From an uncultured Coprococcus sp. (GTDB lineage: Bacteria > Bacillota > Clostridia > Lachnospirales > Lachnospiraceae): a stretch of 64,000 nucleotides of DNA. Both the position numbers and the translations under genes were made by a program. Shown here piece after piece: positions 9,777 to 17,750 of this stretch. The notes beneath the pieces were generated by a model that ran no database searches, was not told the DNA's origin, and saw only the letters and a list, made by a program, of their open reading frames with translations. The first letter of the stretch is position 1, and every line of letters starts with the position of its first letter. Location: positions 114,443-178,442 of the forward strand of contig CANQTC010000004.1 of the NCBI GenBank assembly GCA_947626675.1. Reading direction: 5' to 3'.

Positions 9777-9805
9777 ATTGTATCATAACAATCTTTATAA
9801 TTCAA
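9777..9805 (-). promoter_or_regulatory. Predicted glgA promoter
   Basis: TTGAAT (9800-9805) and TACAAT (9777-9782) on the minus strand are separated by 17 bp. Just upstream of the -35, TCAAAGCGCTTGA (9811-9823) is an imperfect palindrome with a central GCGC. It resembles LacI/CcpA-family operators, which would fit carbon control of glycogen synthesis, but that is only inference. Confidence 0.55.
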
Positions 9806-9855
9806 TAAAATCAAAGCGCTTGAACACAATATTTATCCTTTATTTAACAAAATCT

Positions 9856-9884
9856 TTGACAAAAAAGCATATTGCATATAAAAT
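9856..9884 (+). promoter_or_regulatory. Predicted promoter of the DUF1292 gene
   Basis: TTGACA (9856-9861), a 17-bp spacer and TAAAAT (9879-9884) predict transcription from about 9891. That rules out the upstream in-frame ATG at 9872 and supports the start at 9932. Confidence 0.7.
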
Positions 9885-9931
9885 CACTTGTAAATGCTAT
9901 ATATAAAATTAACATATTTAAGGAGATTATA

Positions 9932-10252
9932 ATGTCAAAAAAATACGATGATTTTGATGATGATGAAGTTGAAATGATGAATATTGTCCTGGATGACGGA
10001 TGTGAGCTTGAATGTGAGATATTATCTATATTTCCTGCAAATCAGAACACTTACATTGCGCTCTATCCTGTCAATACCCCGGAGGGCTATGATGACAACG
10101 ATGTACTGCTTTACAGATACAAGGAACTTGAAGGCGATGAGGTCGAACTGACATCCATTACGGAGGACGAAGAGTTTGAAATTGTCGCAGATGCGTTTGA
10201 CGAAATACTGGATGAAATGGAATTTAATTCCATGCCTGACAATGAAAATTAA
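9932..10252 (+). CDS. DUF1292 family small acidic protein
   Basis: The 106-aa product is very acidic and carries the DUF1292 pattern: MNIVLDDGCELECEILSIF, then YIALYPVN and EVELTSITEDEEFEIVADAFDEIL. No function is known for the family; members are small cytoplasmic proteins of Firmicutes. The ATG at 9932 is preceded by AAGGAG and lies downstream of the predicted promoter. The gene is monocistronic and convergent with the helicase gene. A 9-bp inverted repeat (10232-10240 with 10258-10266) spans its stop codon. Confidence 0.8.
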   Translation: MSKKYDDFDDDEVEMMNIVLDDGCELECEILSIFPANQNTYIALYPVNTPEGYDDNDVLLYRYKELEGDEVELTSITEDEEFEIVADAFDEILDEMEFNSMPDNEN

Positions 10253-10273
10253 TTTCCGTCAGGCATAAAACGA

Positions 10274-12274
10274 TTACTTTGGAGCAGATATAAGCCGGTT
10301 TTTCATTGTATACTCTATGCTTAATGTTTTCGTTGTCTTCATTTTGTCAAATAGAACACACAATCTTTTATCATCCACAGAAGTGATGGTTCCAACACCA
10401 TACCTTTTGTGGATGATTTTATTTCCTTCTTTGAGTATCTCTCTGTCTACTATCATTTCCGTTACAAATCTTGAAACATTTGCGCTCTTTCCATACATCA
10501 TTGCAGGCGTGTATATATATAATCCATATCTTGCCCGCGTTACCGCAACATAAAACATACGCCGCTCTTCCTCAATATCATTCTCCTTAAGCGATTTTTT
10601 ATGCGGTGTCACGCCTTCCACAGCATTCAGCACAAATACCTGACTGAATTCAAGACCTTTCGCGCCATGCATTGTAGACAGTGTTACCGCATCCTTTATC
10701 ATTCCCCGCTGCTTTATCTGTTCCTTGAGCAGTTCTCCGTAACCTTTTATATATTCAAACCACTCATCATACGACTGAAATTCCCTTGCACTATCTGTAA
10801 TTTCTTCCAGAATATCCATATAATCACTTACATCTACGCCCCTGTAATCTGCATATTCTTTGATATAATCATCATATCCGCAGGCATGTCTGATATAATG
10901 AACAGCGGTATAGGGTTTTAAATTGGCGATGCGTTTTATATCATTTTCAAATACATTGATATTATTTTGTATCCGCTGTTTATCTTTATAATATTCCCGC
11001 AGTTCGTCAAAATCTACTTCCGCTTTCATAAAGGCATCTCTGCTGATATATCTGTTTGGTCTGTTTATCACAGACAAAATCCTTCCGCGTTTTCTGTCTC
11101 CTAAAGCAATATGAATGTAATCAAATATATTCAGTGCTATAAAATGGGTGAAAACATTCGGAACAGCTTCTTTTATTTTAAAAGGAATTCCAAGTTCTGC
11201 AAATTTTGATGCAAGCGCCCTCGCTTCTGTATTTGTTCTGAACAAAACAGCAATCTGTGAAAATGGGATTCCTTTTTTACCCATATCGATAATACGGGCT
11301 GTCAAATCTTCATGCTCCTGTCTTTGACTGTCTACGGGTATTACATGGATGCGTTCATTTCTGCCCTCGAATGCAGACACAATTTTCTTATGAAATCTAT
11401 TTTTATTATTGCGTATGATTCTATTTGCACATGTAACAATATCGTGACTGCATCTGTAATTTGTATTCAGACATACCATTTCCATTTCACTGTAATCTCT
11501 TGTAAATTCTTTCATAATATCCGGACTGGCGCCCCTGAAACTATATACGGACTGGTCATCATCCCCCACTATAAATATATTTTTTCTGCTGCCTGCAAGC
11601 TGTTTCATTATTTTATATTGAATACGATTAATATCCTGAAATTCATCTATCAGAATATATTGGAATTTATCCTGCCACAGTTTCAGTATATCCGGTCTTT
11701 CATCGAACAACTCATATGTAAAAACAAGCATATCATCAAAATCAAGCTTATTATGATTGCGCAGATATTTATCATATTCATGATATATCACAGCAAAATC
11801 CTCATCCTTCATATTCTTACTATGATACCGTTTTCTATTTCCGTACTCACATTTTACGCAGCTTACTTCTGACAAAACATTTTTCAAAAAATCATCCTGA
11901 CTGTCGTAGCAAAAATGATTGTTCTGTATAATGCTTTTTATACACTCATACTTTTCTTTCTCGGATATTATATTGGAAGTATTATAATGATAAGCATTTC
12001 TTAAAATGCCAAAAAAGACTGAATGAAATGTACCGAAACAAACGCCCTGTCTGTATGATATCAGTTCCTCAAACCTGTTTTTCATTTCATCAGCCGCTGC
12101 CCTGGTATATGTAATAACAAGTATGTTTTCCGGCTTTACCCTGCATTGTTCTATAAGAAACTTTACTCTATGTGTGATTACTGTCGTTTTTCCCGAACCC
12201 GGGCCTGCCAGAACAAGCATAGGTCCTGTATGATGTTCAATAGCTTTTTTCTGATTTTCGTTAAACTCTTTCAT
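10274..12274 (-). CDS. UvrD/PcrA-like superfamily 1A DNA helicase
   Basis: The 666-aa protein has the SF1 helicase set: Q motif (FNENQKKAIEH), Walker A AGPGSGKTTVITHR, motif II DEFQDINR, GDDDQSVYSFRGA (motif III) and STMHGAKGLEF (motif V), then VAVTRARYGLYIYTP. The C-terminus (GNKIIHKRYGVGTITSVDDKRLCVLFD) matches the tudor-like tail of PcrA/UvrD. It is shorter than typical PcrA (about 720-760 aa), so it may be a paralogue rather than the main PcrA. The ribosome site is weak. Role inferred: DNA repair or removal of bound proteins. Confidence 0.88.
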   Translation of the reverse strand: MKEFNENQKKAIEHHTGPMLVLAGPGSGKTTVITHRVKFLIEQCRVKPENILVITYTRAAADEMKNRFEELISYRQGVCFGTFHSVFFGILRNAYHYNTSNIISEKEKYECIKSIIQNNHFCYDSQDDFLKNVLSEVSCVKCEYGNRKRYHSKNMKDEDFAVIYHEYDKYLRNHNKLDFDDMLVFTYELFDERPDILKLWQDKFQYILIDEFQDINRIQYKIMKQLAGSRKNIFIVGDDDQSVYSFRGASPDIMKEFTRDYSEMEMVCLNTNYRCSHDIVTCANRIIRNNKNRFHKKIVSAFEGRNERIHVIPVDSQRQEHEDLTARIIDMGKKGIPFSQIAVLFRTNTEARALASKFAELGIPFKIKEAVPNVFTHFIALNIFDYIHIALGDRKRGRILSVINRPNRYISRDAFMKAEVDFDELREYYKDKQRIQNNINVFENDIKRIANLKPYTAVHYIRHACGYDDYIKEYADYRGVDVSDYMDILEEITDSAREFQSYDEWFEYIKGYGELLKEQIKQRGMIKDAVTLSTMHGAKGLEFSQVFVLNAVEGVTPHKKSLKENDIEEERRMFYVAVTRARYGLYIYTPAMMYGKSANVSRFVTEMIVDREILKEGNKIIHKRYGVGTITSVDDKRLCVLFDKMKTTKTLSIEYTMKNRLISAPK

Positions 12275-12314
12275 ATATGCGCTTTCTATCCCTGTCTTTC
12301 AAAATCAGCTAACT

Positions 12315-12350
12315 CAAAAAACGGCTCAAGGGTATTCCCTAAGCCGTCTT
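12315..12350 (-). terminator. Intrinsic terminator after the SEC-C gene
   Basis: On the minus strand ACGGCTTAGGG pairs with CCCTTGAGCCGT around AATA and is followed by TTTTTT. It ends the transcript coming from the SEC-C gene, and perhaps from rarA. Confidence 0.88.
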
Positions 12351-12374
12351 TGATTGATACTGATTTCATTTCAT

Positions 12375-12878
12375 CTACTTACCGCAGCATTTCTTGTATT
12401 TCAGTCCTGAACCGCATGGACATGGATCATTACGTCCAATCTTAGGCGGCTTTACCAGTGTTCTTGAAGACTTTTCCGTCTTATAAAGCTCATCTCTCTT
12501 TTCCTTTGAGAAAATAGCATCCCACGCCGGAAGCGTATACAGCCATTCAGCATTACATCCAACCATATTCATATACAGCTTTTCGTAATCAATACCAAGC
12601 ACTACCTCTGAGTCCTCTGTAATTTCATCAACATGATTAGGATTCACAAGGCTCTCCTCGATACCGTCAAGGAAACCAACCATCGTCTGAAGGCTGACGC
12701 CAAATTCTTCAGCAAGTCCCTTTACTGTACCCTTTACCGGGTCAGCCGCAGGATTTGCAAGAATCTTCTCATATATCCCTTTCTCAGCCTGAAAATATGC
12801 AAGCCAAAAATTTTTTCCTTCTGGTGTTCTGTCGTCTAAACCATAAGCGTATTCTCGCCATTCTGTTAATAAACTCAT
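12375..12878 (-). CDS. SEC-C metal-binding domain protein
   Basis: The 167-aa protein ends with [20 protein letters not shown], the SEC-C zinc motif (C-x-C-x8-C-C) also found at the SecA C-terminus. The first ~140 residues are an uncharacterised domain that begins [22 protein letters not shown]. The motif may help binding to SecB-like partners or ribosomes, but no function can be assigned. A GAGGTAG ribosome site precedes the ATG. It is followed by a strong terminator. Confidence 0.8.
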   Translation of the reverse strand: MSLLTEWREYAYGLDDRTPEGKNFWLAYFQAEKGIYEKILANPAADPVKGTVKGLAEEFGVSLQTMVGFLDGIEESLVNPNHVDEITEDSEVVLGIDYEKLYMNMVGCNAEWLYTLPAWDAIFSKEKRDELYKTEKSSRTLVKPPKIGRNDPCPCGSGLKYKKCCGK

Positions 12879-12919
12879 TTTATCTACCTCGTTTGAAATT
12901 TTAAACTTTATAGAGTATA

Positions 12920-13135
12920 TCAGATATTTTTTTCTTTTTCAAGTTCTTCACCCTTTTTTCTCAACAGCTTTGTCACAAGACTTATCCCATAACAAAGTCC
13001 GGGAACAATAACACATAAAAAAAGCATACCTGTAAAATATCTGCTTCCCATTATTCCTAATATGAATGTTGCTGCATATATCCCGACTAGCACGATAACC
13101 ATAGCAACTGCCAAAACCCTTTTCAATGTATTCAT
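12920..13135 (-). CDS. Small two-helix membrane protein of unknown function
   Basis: The 71-aa product (from [13 protein letters not shown]) has two hydrophobic helices: residues about 5-27 and 33-54, with a lysine/glutamate-rich tail ([14 protein letters not shown]). It begins one base after the rarA stop codon, so it is probably translationally coupled to rarA. An in-frame TTG at 13144 is an alternative start that would overlap rarA. No family was recognised. Confidence 0.6.
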   Translation of the reverse strand: MNTLKRVLAVAMVIVLVGIYAATFILGIMGSRYFTGMLFLCVIVPGLCYGISLVTKLLRKKGEELEKEKNI

Positions 13136-13136
13136 A

Positions 13137-14459
13137 TCATTCAATATCTTTCTTTATCTTATTAAAATACGCTTTAATATTCTTCTCGTAGCCATTATCA
13201 GTCGGCTCGTAAAAAACTCTGCCTACCAGTTCATCCGGCAGATATTGCTGCTTAACATAATGGTTTGGATAATTATGCGCATATTGATAGCCTGTATGAC
13301 CAAGCTTTTCAGCACCGCCATAATGAGCATCACGAAGATGAACCGGAACGTATCCCGTATCTTCATTCTTCACTGCATCCATTGCAGAAAATATGGCATT
13401 CACAACAGCATTGCTCTTCGGCGCACAGGCAACATATATTGCGGCATGTGCAAGAATAATCTGAGCCTCCGGCATCCCAACCCGCTCTACAGCCTGCGCA
13501 CAGGCAGCGGCAACGCAAATAGCATTCGGATCAGCATTTCCTACGTCTTCACATGCACATATCATAATTCTTCTTGCAATAAAGGTTATACTTTCGCCTC
13601 CATATAACATTTTCGCAAGATAAAATACAGCAGCATCCGGGTCAGAGCCTCTCATGCTCTTAATAAACGCAGATATAATATCATAATGGTTATCGCCATC
13701 CTTATCATATCTTACAGCCCGCTTCTGTATACATTCCTCCGCAACTTCCAACGTGATATGAATCTTTCCATCAACTTCATCCCGTTCCGTAGAAAGGATT
13801 CCAAGTTCAACCGCATTCAATGCACACCTTGCGTCACCGGAAGCCATATCGCTTAAAAATGTTGCTGCATCATCATCTATACAGGCATTCAGTGCGCCCA
13901 TCCCCTTTTGGTCATAAACAGCTTTCAATACCAACGTCTTTATATTTTCCTTAGAAAGCGGCTTAAGCTGAAATATATTTGACCTTGATATCAGCGCCCC
14001 ATTCACTTCAAAATATGGATTTTCCGTCGTTGCCCCTATTAATATAACTGTTCCATCTTCAACAAAAGGAAGAAGATAATCCTGCTGTGACTTGTTAAAT
14101 CTATGTATCTCGTCAATAAACAAAATGGTTTTTCTTCCATACATGCCACGAATATCTTTCGCTTCAGCTATGACCTGCTCCATATCCTTTTTTCCAGCCG
14201 TCGTAGCATTTAACTGTCTGAATTCTGCCTTTGTCGTATTCGCGATAACCATAGCCAGTGTCGTTTTTCCGGTTCCCGGCGGCCCATAGAATATAAGCGA
14301 ACGAATCTTATCTGTCTTTATCGCCCTATAGAGTAATTTATCTTTGCCTATGATATGCTCCTGTCCAACCACTTCATCAAGGCTTTCCGGTCTTAATCTC
14401 TTTGCAAGCGGAGAATCATCTTTCTGATAACTCTCTCTCATATAACTAAATAAATCCAT
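13137..14459 (-). CDS. rarA: Replication-associated recombination protein A (AAA+ ATPase)
   Basis: RarA (MgsA) is a clamp-loader-like AAA+ ATPase acting at stalled forks. Seen here: LAKRLRPESLDEVVGQEHI near the N-terminus, Walker A YGPPGTGKTTLAMV, Walker B LFIDEIHRFNKSQQDYLLP, sensor GATTENPYFEVN, and the C-terminal tetramerisation region (MRGSDPDAAVFYLAKML). The ATG at 14459 is preferred over the one at 14465, because AAAGGT directly abuts the first ATG. The 440-aa length is normal. It follows a receiver-only response regulator by a few bases. Confidence 0.95.
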   Translation of the reverse strand: MDLFSYMRESYQKDDSPLAKRLRPESLDEVVGQEHIIGKDKLLYRAIKTDKIRSLIFYGPPGTGKTTLAMVIANTTKAEFRQLNATTAGKKDMEQVIAEAKDIRGMYGRKTILFIDEIHRFNKSQQDYLLPFVEDGTVILIGATTENPYFEVNGALISRSNIFQLKPLSKENIKTLVLKAVYDQKGMGALNACIDDDAATFLSDMASGDARCALNAVELGILSTERDEVDGKIHITLEVAEECIQKRAVRYDKDGDNHYDIISAFIKSMRGSDPDAAVFYLAKMLYGGESITFIARRIMICACEDVGNADPNAICVAAACAQAVERVGMPEAQIILAHAAIYVACAPKSNAVVNAIFSAMDAVKNEDTGYVPVHLRDAHYGGAEKLGHTGYQYAHNYPNHYVKQQYLPDELVGRVFYEPTDNGYEKNIKAYFNKIKKDIE

Positions 14460-14473
14460 CGTCATACCTTTAT

Positions 14474-14866
14474 CTATATAACATCAAGCTTTTTTAGCTT
14501 CTCATTGAATTTCACAATATCAATCGGCTTACAAATATAATCATCATAATCATCACTCGCCTGATTACTGTCAAAACTTGATTCATCCAGTGCGCTTGTC
14601 ATAATGACTTTTGACCTTAACATTCTTGATACCCCATGCTTTCTCTCTGCATTTCGAATCGATGCAAGAACTTTATACCCATCAATCTTCGGCATCATAA
14701 TATCCAGACACACCAAATCAATATGTTCGCCTCTTTCAAGACATTTGACAAATTCATCTACCGCAGCGATTCCATCCGGCGTAATAACAACTTCTCCAAA
14801 TTTACTTAAATATTTTGATAAAAATTTTGCATTTGCTACATCATCCTCAGCAATTAAAATTTTCAT
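14474..14866 (-). CDS. Receiver-only (CheY-like) response regulator
   Basis: At 130 aa this is a single receiver domain with no output domain. The acidic pocket (IAEDD at 5-9), the phospho-acceptor Asp in LVCLDIMMPKIDG (about residue 55), the Thr/Ser switch in IMTSA and the conserved Lys in ICKPID are all present. It sits between a TetR regulator (20 bp upstream) and rarA (14 bp downstream). No histidine kinase is adjacent, so it is an orphan; partner unknown. GGAGG precedes the ATG. Confidence 0.85.
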   Translation of the reverse strand: MKILIAEDDVANAKFLSKYLSKFGEVVITPDGIAAVDEFVKCLERGEHIDLVCLDIMMPKIDGYKVLASIRNAERKHGVSRMLRSKVIMTSALDESSFDSNQASDDYDDYICKPIDIVKFNEKLKKLDVI

Positions 14867-14886
14867 GACACATCTTCCTCCTAAAA

Positions 14887-15474
14887 TTACAGCCTCAATA
14901 TCTTTTCAAGACGATTTAATATTTCCTTGACCTCTGCCCTAAAACTCATCCTGGAATATTGTGTTCTTCTCTCTGTAAGACCTTCTGTAAATATTCCATT
15001 AAATATAAGGGTTAATTCTTTAGGCGAAAAGACAGCCCTGATTTCTTTATTTTCAATAGCACTCCCAAATAAAGAGCAGACAAAATCATTTCTTTTCAAG
15101 ATACATTCAGAAATAATCTCCCTCGTCTCACTAAGATGCAGCAATTCTTCATAGTGAAGCATAATTGCACCCATGCCTAAATAATTATCATAATATGTTG
15201 CATATGTGTCTGCATAATACTTTATCTTATCAATATAAGATATATCCAAATGCTCAACTGTCCTTTGTATATTGATATCAAATGATGCGTATTGTGAAAC
15301 AACTTCCACAAGCACCTCATCAATTCCTCCAAAATACTTATAAATTGATGTCTCAGAAATATTTTCTTTTCGTGCAAGATTTTTGGTTGTAAGGGCATGC
15401 AATCCCAAATCACCAATTAATTCAATAGCCGATGCAACTATCTTGTCTCTTCTGGAAATATAACTTTCTGACAA
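14887..15474 (-). CDS. TetR/AcrR family transcriptional regulator
   Basis: The 195-aa product has a typical TetR N-terminal HTH: RRDKIVASAIELIGDLGLHALTTKNLARKENISETSIYKYFGGIDEVL. The C-terminal ligand domain is not recognisable. The start is a TTG at 15474 with GGAGGGA upstream. It heads the TetR, receiver and rarA group, and the target genes or ligand cannot be read from the sequence. Confidence 0.85.
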   Translation of the reverse strand: MSESYISRRDKIVASAIELIGDLGLHALTTKNLARKENISETSIYKYFGGIDEVLVEVVSQYASFDINIQRTVEHLDISYIDKIKYYADTYATYYDNYLGMGAIMLHYEELLHLSETREIISECILKRNDFVCSLFGSAIENKEIRAVFSPKELTLIFNGIFTEGLTERRTQYSRMSFRAEVKEILNRLEKILRL

Positions 15475-15524
15475 ATCGCAATCCCTCCACCATACATATT
15501 CTTAGTCGTAAAAATACTACTTTA

Positions 15525-15553
15525 ATTCTATGTCATGAATACTTTTTTGTCAA
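15525..15553 (-). promoter_or_regulatory. Predicted promoter of the TetR-receiver-rarA group
   Basis: TTGACA (15548-15553) and TAGAAT (15525-15530) on the minus strand are separated by 17 bp. The -35 overlaps the stop codon of the DUF5688 gene, so the upstream gene and this promoter abut. Confidence 0.7.
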
Positions 15554-16452
15554 TGAACAATATCCAGTGTTTTGTTACTGCAATCATAATAATACAGGTT
15601 ATCTGAAAGTATATCAGATTTCGGAAGCACATGAATATTCGCATCCTTTATCAAATCCCTCAAATCCTCCGGATTGTCCACACCCTCTGCCGAAACAAAA
15701 AGCATCTCATGTATGCTGGATGGTAAAATATATATATTACCACCTGCCCGGTCTGCACACTTTTGAAGGGCCTCATCGTATAATATAGCCGCCGCTCCAT
15801 TAATTCCCATATTATTTGTGATAATAAACAACTGCATTTTTGAATTTGTGATATCTCCAAATTCGTTCATATTATACTTTCTGCTCAGCATGTCAAACAA
15901 CGTTTCAATATTCAACGGAAGCATCCGCATTGTATTTTTTCGTGCAAGCGCATACAAAGTATGTACATCTGTATTCCACCTTGTCATATCACTATTTGAT
16001 ATAGGCGCAGACGATATACACTCTCCATCCATATGGACAACCCATCGGAAAGTCACAGCAAGGTCTTTATATGGCAGATGCGGCATATTCTCCAGTTTTT
16101 TCTTGTTCATATTCCTGTTGATAAGACGGAATACAATATTTTCTTTTGCCAAATCAAAATCACAATATGCATTCACATCAATCTTCATTTCATACATATT
16201 GTCTTCAAAGGCTTCACAGACCATCTTCATGACCATATCAAGATTTTTTATATTTTTATATTGATTATAATAATTCTCCACATATATCGTAGGACTTACA
16301 TCATAATCCCTGCGGCATACTGTTACCGCAGTAAGCCGGAGTCCATTATTTTTCATAATACCCTTTTTATATACACTCACCTTCTCGCCTTTTTTCTCAA
16401 AAAATGCTTCAAGATATCTGCATATATATTCTGAAAATTCTTCAAATTCCAT
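15550..16452 (-). CDS. DUF5688 family protein
   Basis: A 300-aa protein of the DUF5688 type, a family I recognise from Lachnospiraceae. It has conserved stretches ISPTIYVENYYNQYK-like (here DVSPTIYVENYYNQYKNI), FRLINRNMNKKKLENMPHLPYKDLAVTFRW, and the C-terminal ILPSSIHEMLFV. There are no membrane segments or signal peptide, so it is likely cytoplasmic. Function is unknown. The gene has its own promoter with a palindromic operator-like site at the start of the transcript (see 16483-16532). Confidence 0.75.
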   Translation of the reverse strand: MEFEEFSEYICRYLEAFFEKKGEKVSVYKKGIMKNNGLRLTAVTVCRRDYDVSPTIYVENYYNQYKNIKNLDMVMKMVCEAFEDNMYEMKIDVNAYCDFDLAKENIVFRLINRNMNKKKLENMPHLPYKDLAVTFRWVVHMDGECISSAPISNSDMTRWNTDVHTLYALARKNTMRMLPLNIETLFDMLSRKYNMNEFGDITNSKMQLFIITNNMGINGAAAILYDEALQKCADRAGGNIYILPSSIHEMLFVSAEGVDNPEDLRDLIKDANIHVLPKSDILSDNLYYYDCSNKTLDIVH

Positions 16453-16482
16453 TAAATCAATTTCTCCTTCACTATCATTAAA

Positions 16483-16494
16483 CGAAACGTTTCG
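16483..16494. promoter_or_regulatory. 12-bp perfect palindrome, operator-like
   Basis: CGAAACGTTTCG is a perfect palindrome flanked by a further GATAG/CTATC pair. It falls just after the predicted start point of the DUF5688 transcript, where a repressor would block initiation. The form with a central CG resembles LacI-family operators. No LacI-type gene lies in the window. Confidence 0.6.
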
Positions 16495-16502
16495 ATAGCA
16501 GT

Positions 16503-16532
16503 ATCATATCTTCTGCCCCCATATCAAGTCAA
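16503..16532 (-). promoter_or_regulatory. Predicted promoter of the DUF5688 gene
   Basis: TTGACT (16527-16532) and TATGAT (16503-16508) on the minus strand are 18 bp apart. Transcription should start near 16496, next to the palindrome at 16483-16494. Confidence 0.7.
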
Positions 16533-16542
16533 TCCTTTCGCC

Positions 16543-16580
16543 CGCGCTAATTCAAGGAATTACGCGCTAATTTAAGGAAT
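16543..16580. repeat. Tandem 20-bp direct repeat upstream of the DUF5688 promoter
   Basis: Two copies of CGCGCTAATTYAAGGAAT (16543-16560 and 16563-16580) differ at one base and have a 20-bp period, about two helical turns. They lie 10 bp upstream of the -35 box, a position suited to an activator. Confidence 0.75.
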
Positions 16581-16590
16581 CCGCTCATAT

Positions 16591-16666
16591 AAAAAAACAG
16601 TATATATCTGTTATAAAGCAATTTTAATTCAGCGCTGCTTCTTCATAACCGGATATATACTGTTTT
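16591..16666 (-). terminator. Long hairpin terminator after hisC
   Basis: On the minus strand AAACAGTATATATC pairs with GATATATACTGTTT (14 bp, extended by a further GTTAT/ATAAC after a bulge). A TTTTTTT run follows. The loop is about 35 nt. It ends the transporter-hisC transcript. Confidence 0.85.
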
Positions 16667-16674
16667 ATGATTAC

Positions 16675-17724
16675 TTACTTTATATATGTTTTCAGGAACT
16701 TCACAACGGTATCCATTTCTTCATCTGTTCCTATCGATATACGCAGATAATTATTAATTCTCGGCATATCAAAATATCTTACATATATCTTAGCCTTCTT
16801 TGCCGCTTCAAATATTTCTTTTGCCGGAATACTGTTATGTGTCGCAAACACAAAATTTGCAGAAGACGGCAGACATGTAAAACCAAGTGGTTTTATTGCT
16901 TCAACAAATCTTTTACGGGTATTTACAATCTTATCAATATTGCTTCTGAAATATTCCTCGTCTTTTATACTCTCTATTCCAAGTAAAATGGATGGCCTGT
17001 TCATCGTATATGAATTGTACGAATACTTAACATCATTCAGCGCTTTAATCAGCTCTTCATTACCGATTGCATACCCTATCCGTAGGCCTGCCATCGAACG
17101 TGATTTTGAAAATGTACGCACGACAACAAGATTGTCATACTGAGCTATCAGCGGCAACGCCGTTTCCCCACCGAAATCAATATATGCCTCATCTACTATC
17201 ACAACAGAAGCCGGATTATTTTTTATAATATCCTCTACCTGAGCAAGCGGTTCAAATATACCTGTCGGTGCATTTGGATTTGGAAAAACGATTCCGCCGT
17301 TTTCTTTGTAATAATCCTCTTTTACAAGCCTGAAATTTTCATCAAGAGCCGGTCTTTCATATGGGATTTTGAACAATTCAGCCCATACATCATAAAATGA
17401 ATATGTAATATCAGGGAATAATATCGGCTTGTCAGAATTAAAAAATGTCAAAAATGACATCGCCAATACATCATCAGAGCCGACTCCTACAAATACCTGT
17501 GTCGGCTTTACCCCATGATACTCAGCAAGTGCATTTACCAACTTCGATGCGCCAAGCTCCGGATATAATCTTAACATATCCGGATTATCAACAAATTCCT
17601 TTACCCTTTTTGACGGGCCATAAGGATTTTCGTTTGTATTCAGTTTTATCACATCCGTATCCTTTGTCTGTTCTCCCGGAACATAAGGTTCTACACGACG
17701 TATATTCTCTCTCCATGTTGTCAT
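16675..17724 (-). CDS. hisC: Histidinol-phosphate aminotransferase
   Basis: A fold-type I PLP aminotransferase of 349 aa. Visible are LNTNENPYGPS at the N-terminus, FPNPNAPTGIF, VIVDEAYIDF with the PLP-contacting Asp/Tyr, and VVRTFSKSRSMAGLRIGYAIG with the Schiff-base lysine. HisC converts histidinol phosphate and 2-oxoglutarate to imidazole acetol phosphate. No other his genes are present; here it follows an NSS transporter by 26 bp, so a broader aromatic aminotransferase role is possible. GGAGG precedes the ATG. Confidence 0.88.
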   Translation of the reverse strand: MTTWRENIRRVEPYVPGEQTKDTDVIKLNTNENPYGPSKRVKEFVDNPDMLRLYPELGASKLVNALAEYHGVKPTQVFVGVGSDDVLAMSFLTFFNSDKPILFPDITYSFYDVWAELFKIPYERPALDENFRLVKEDYYKENGGIVFPNPNAPTGIFEPLAQVEDIIKNNPASVVIVDEAYIDFGGETALPLIAQYDNLVVVRTFSKSRSMAGLRIGYAIGNEELIKALNDVKYSYNSYTMNRPSILLGIESIKDEEYFRSNIDKIVNTRKRFVEAIKPLGFTCLPSSANFVFATHNSIPAKEIFEAAKKAKIYVRYFDMPRINNYLRISIGTDEEMDTVVKFLKTYIK

Positions 17725-17750
17725 TTTCTTTTTCCTCCATGCATGAAATG

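Noticed and set aside
10232..10266. 9-bp inverted repeat spanning the DUF1292 stop codon as a terminator
   Set aside because: No T-run follows on either strand, so intrinsic termination is not supported.
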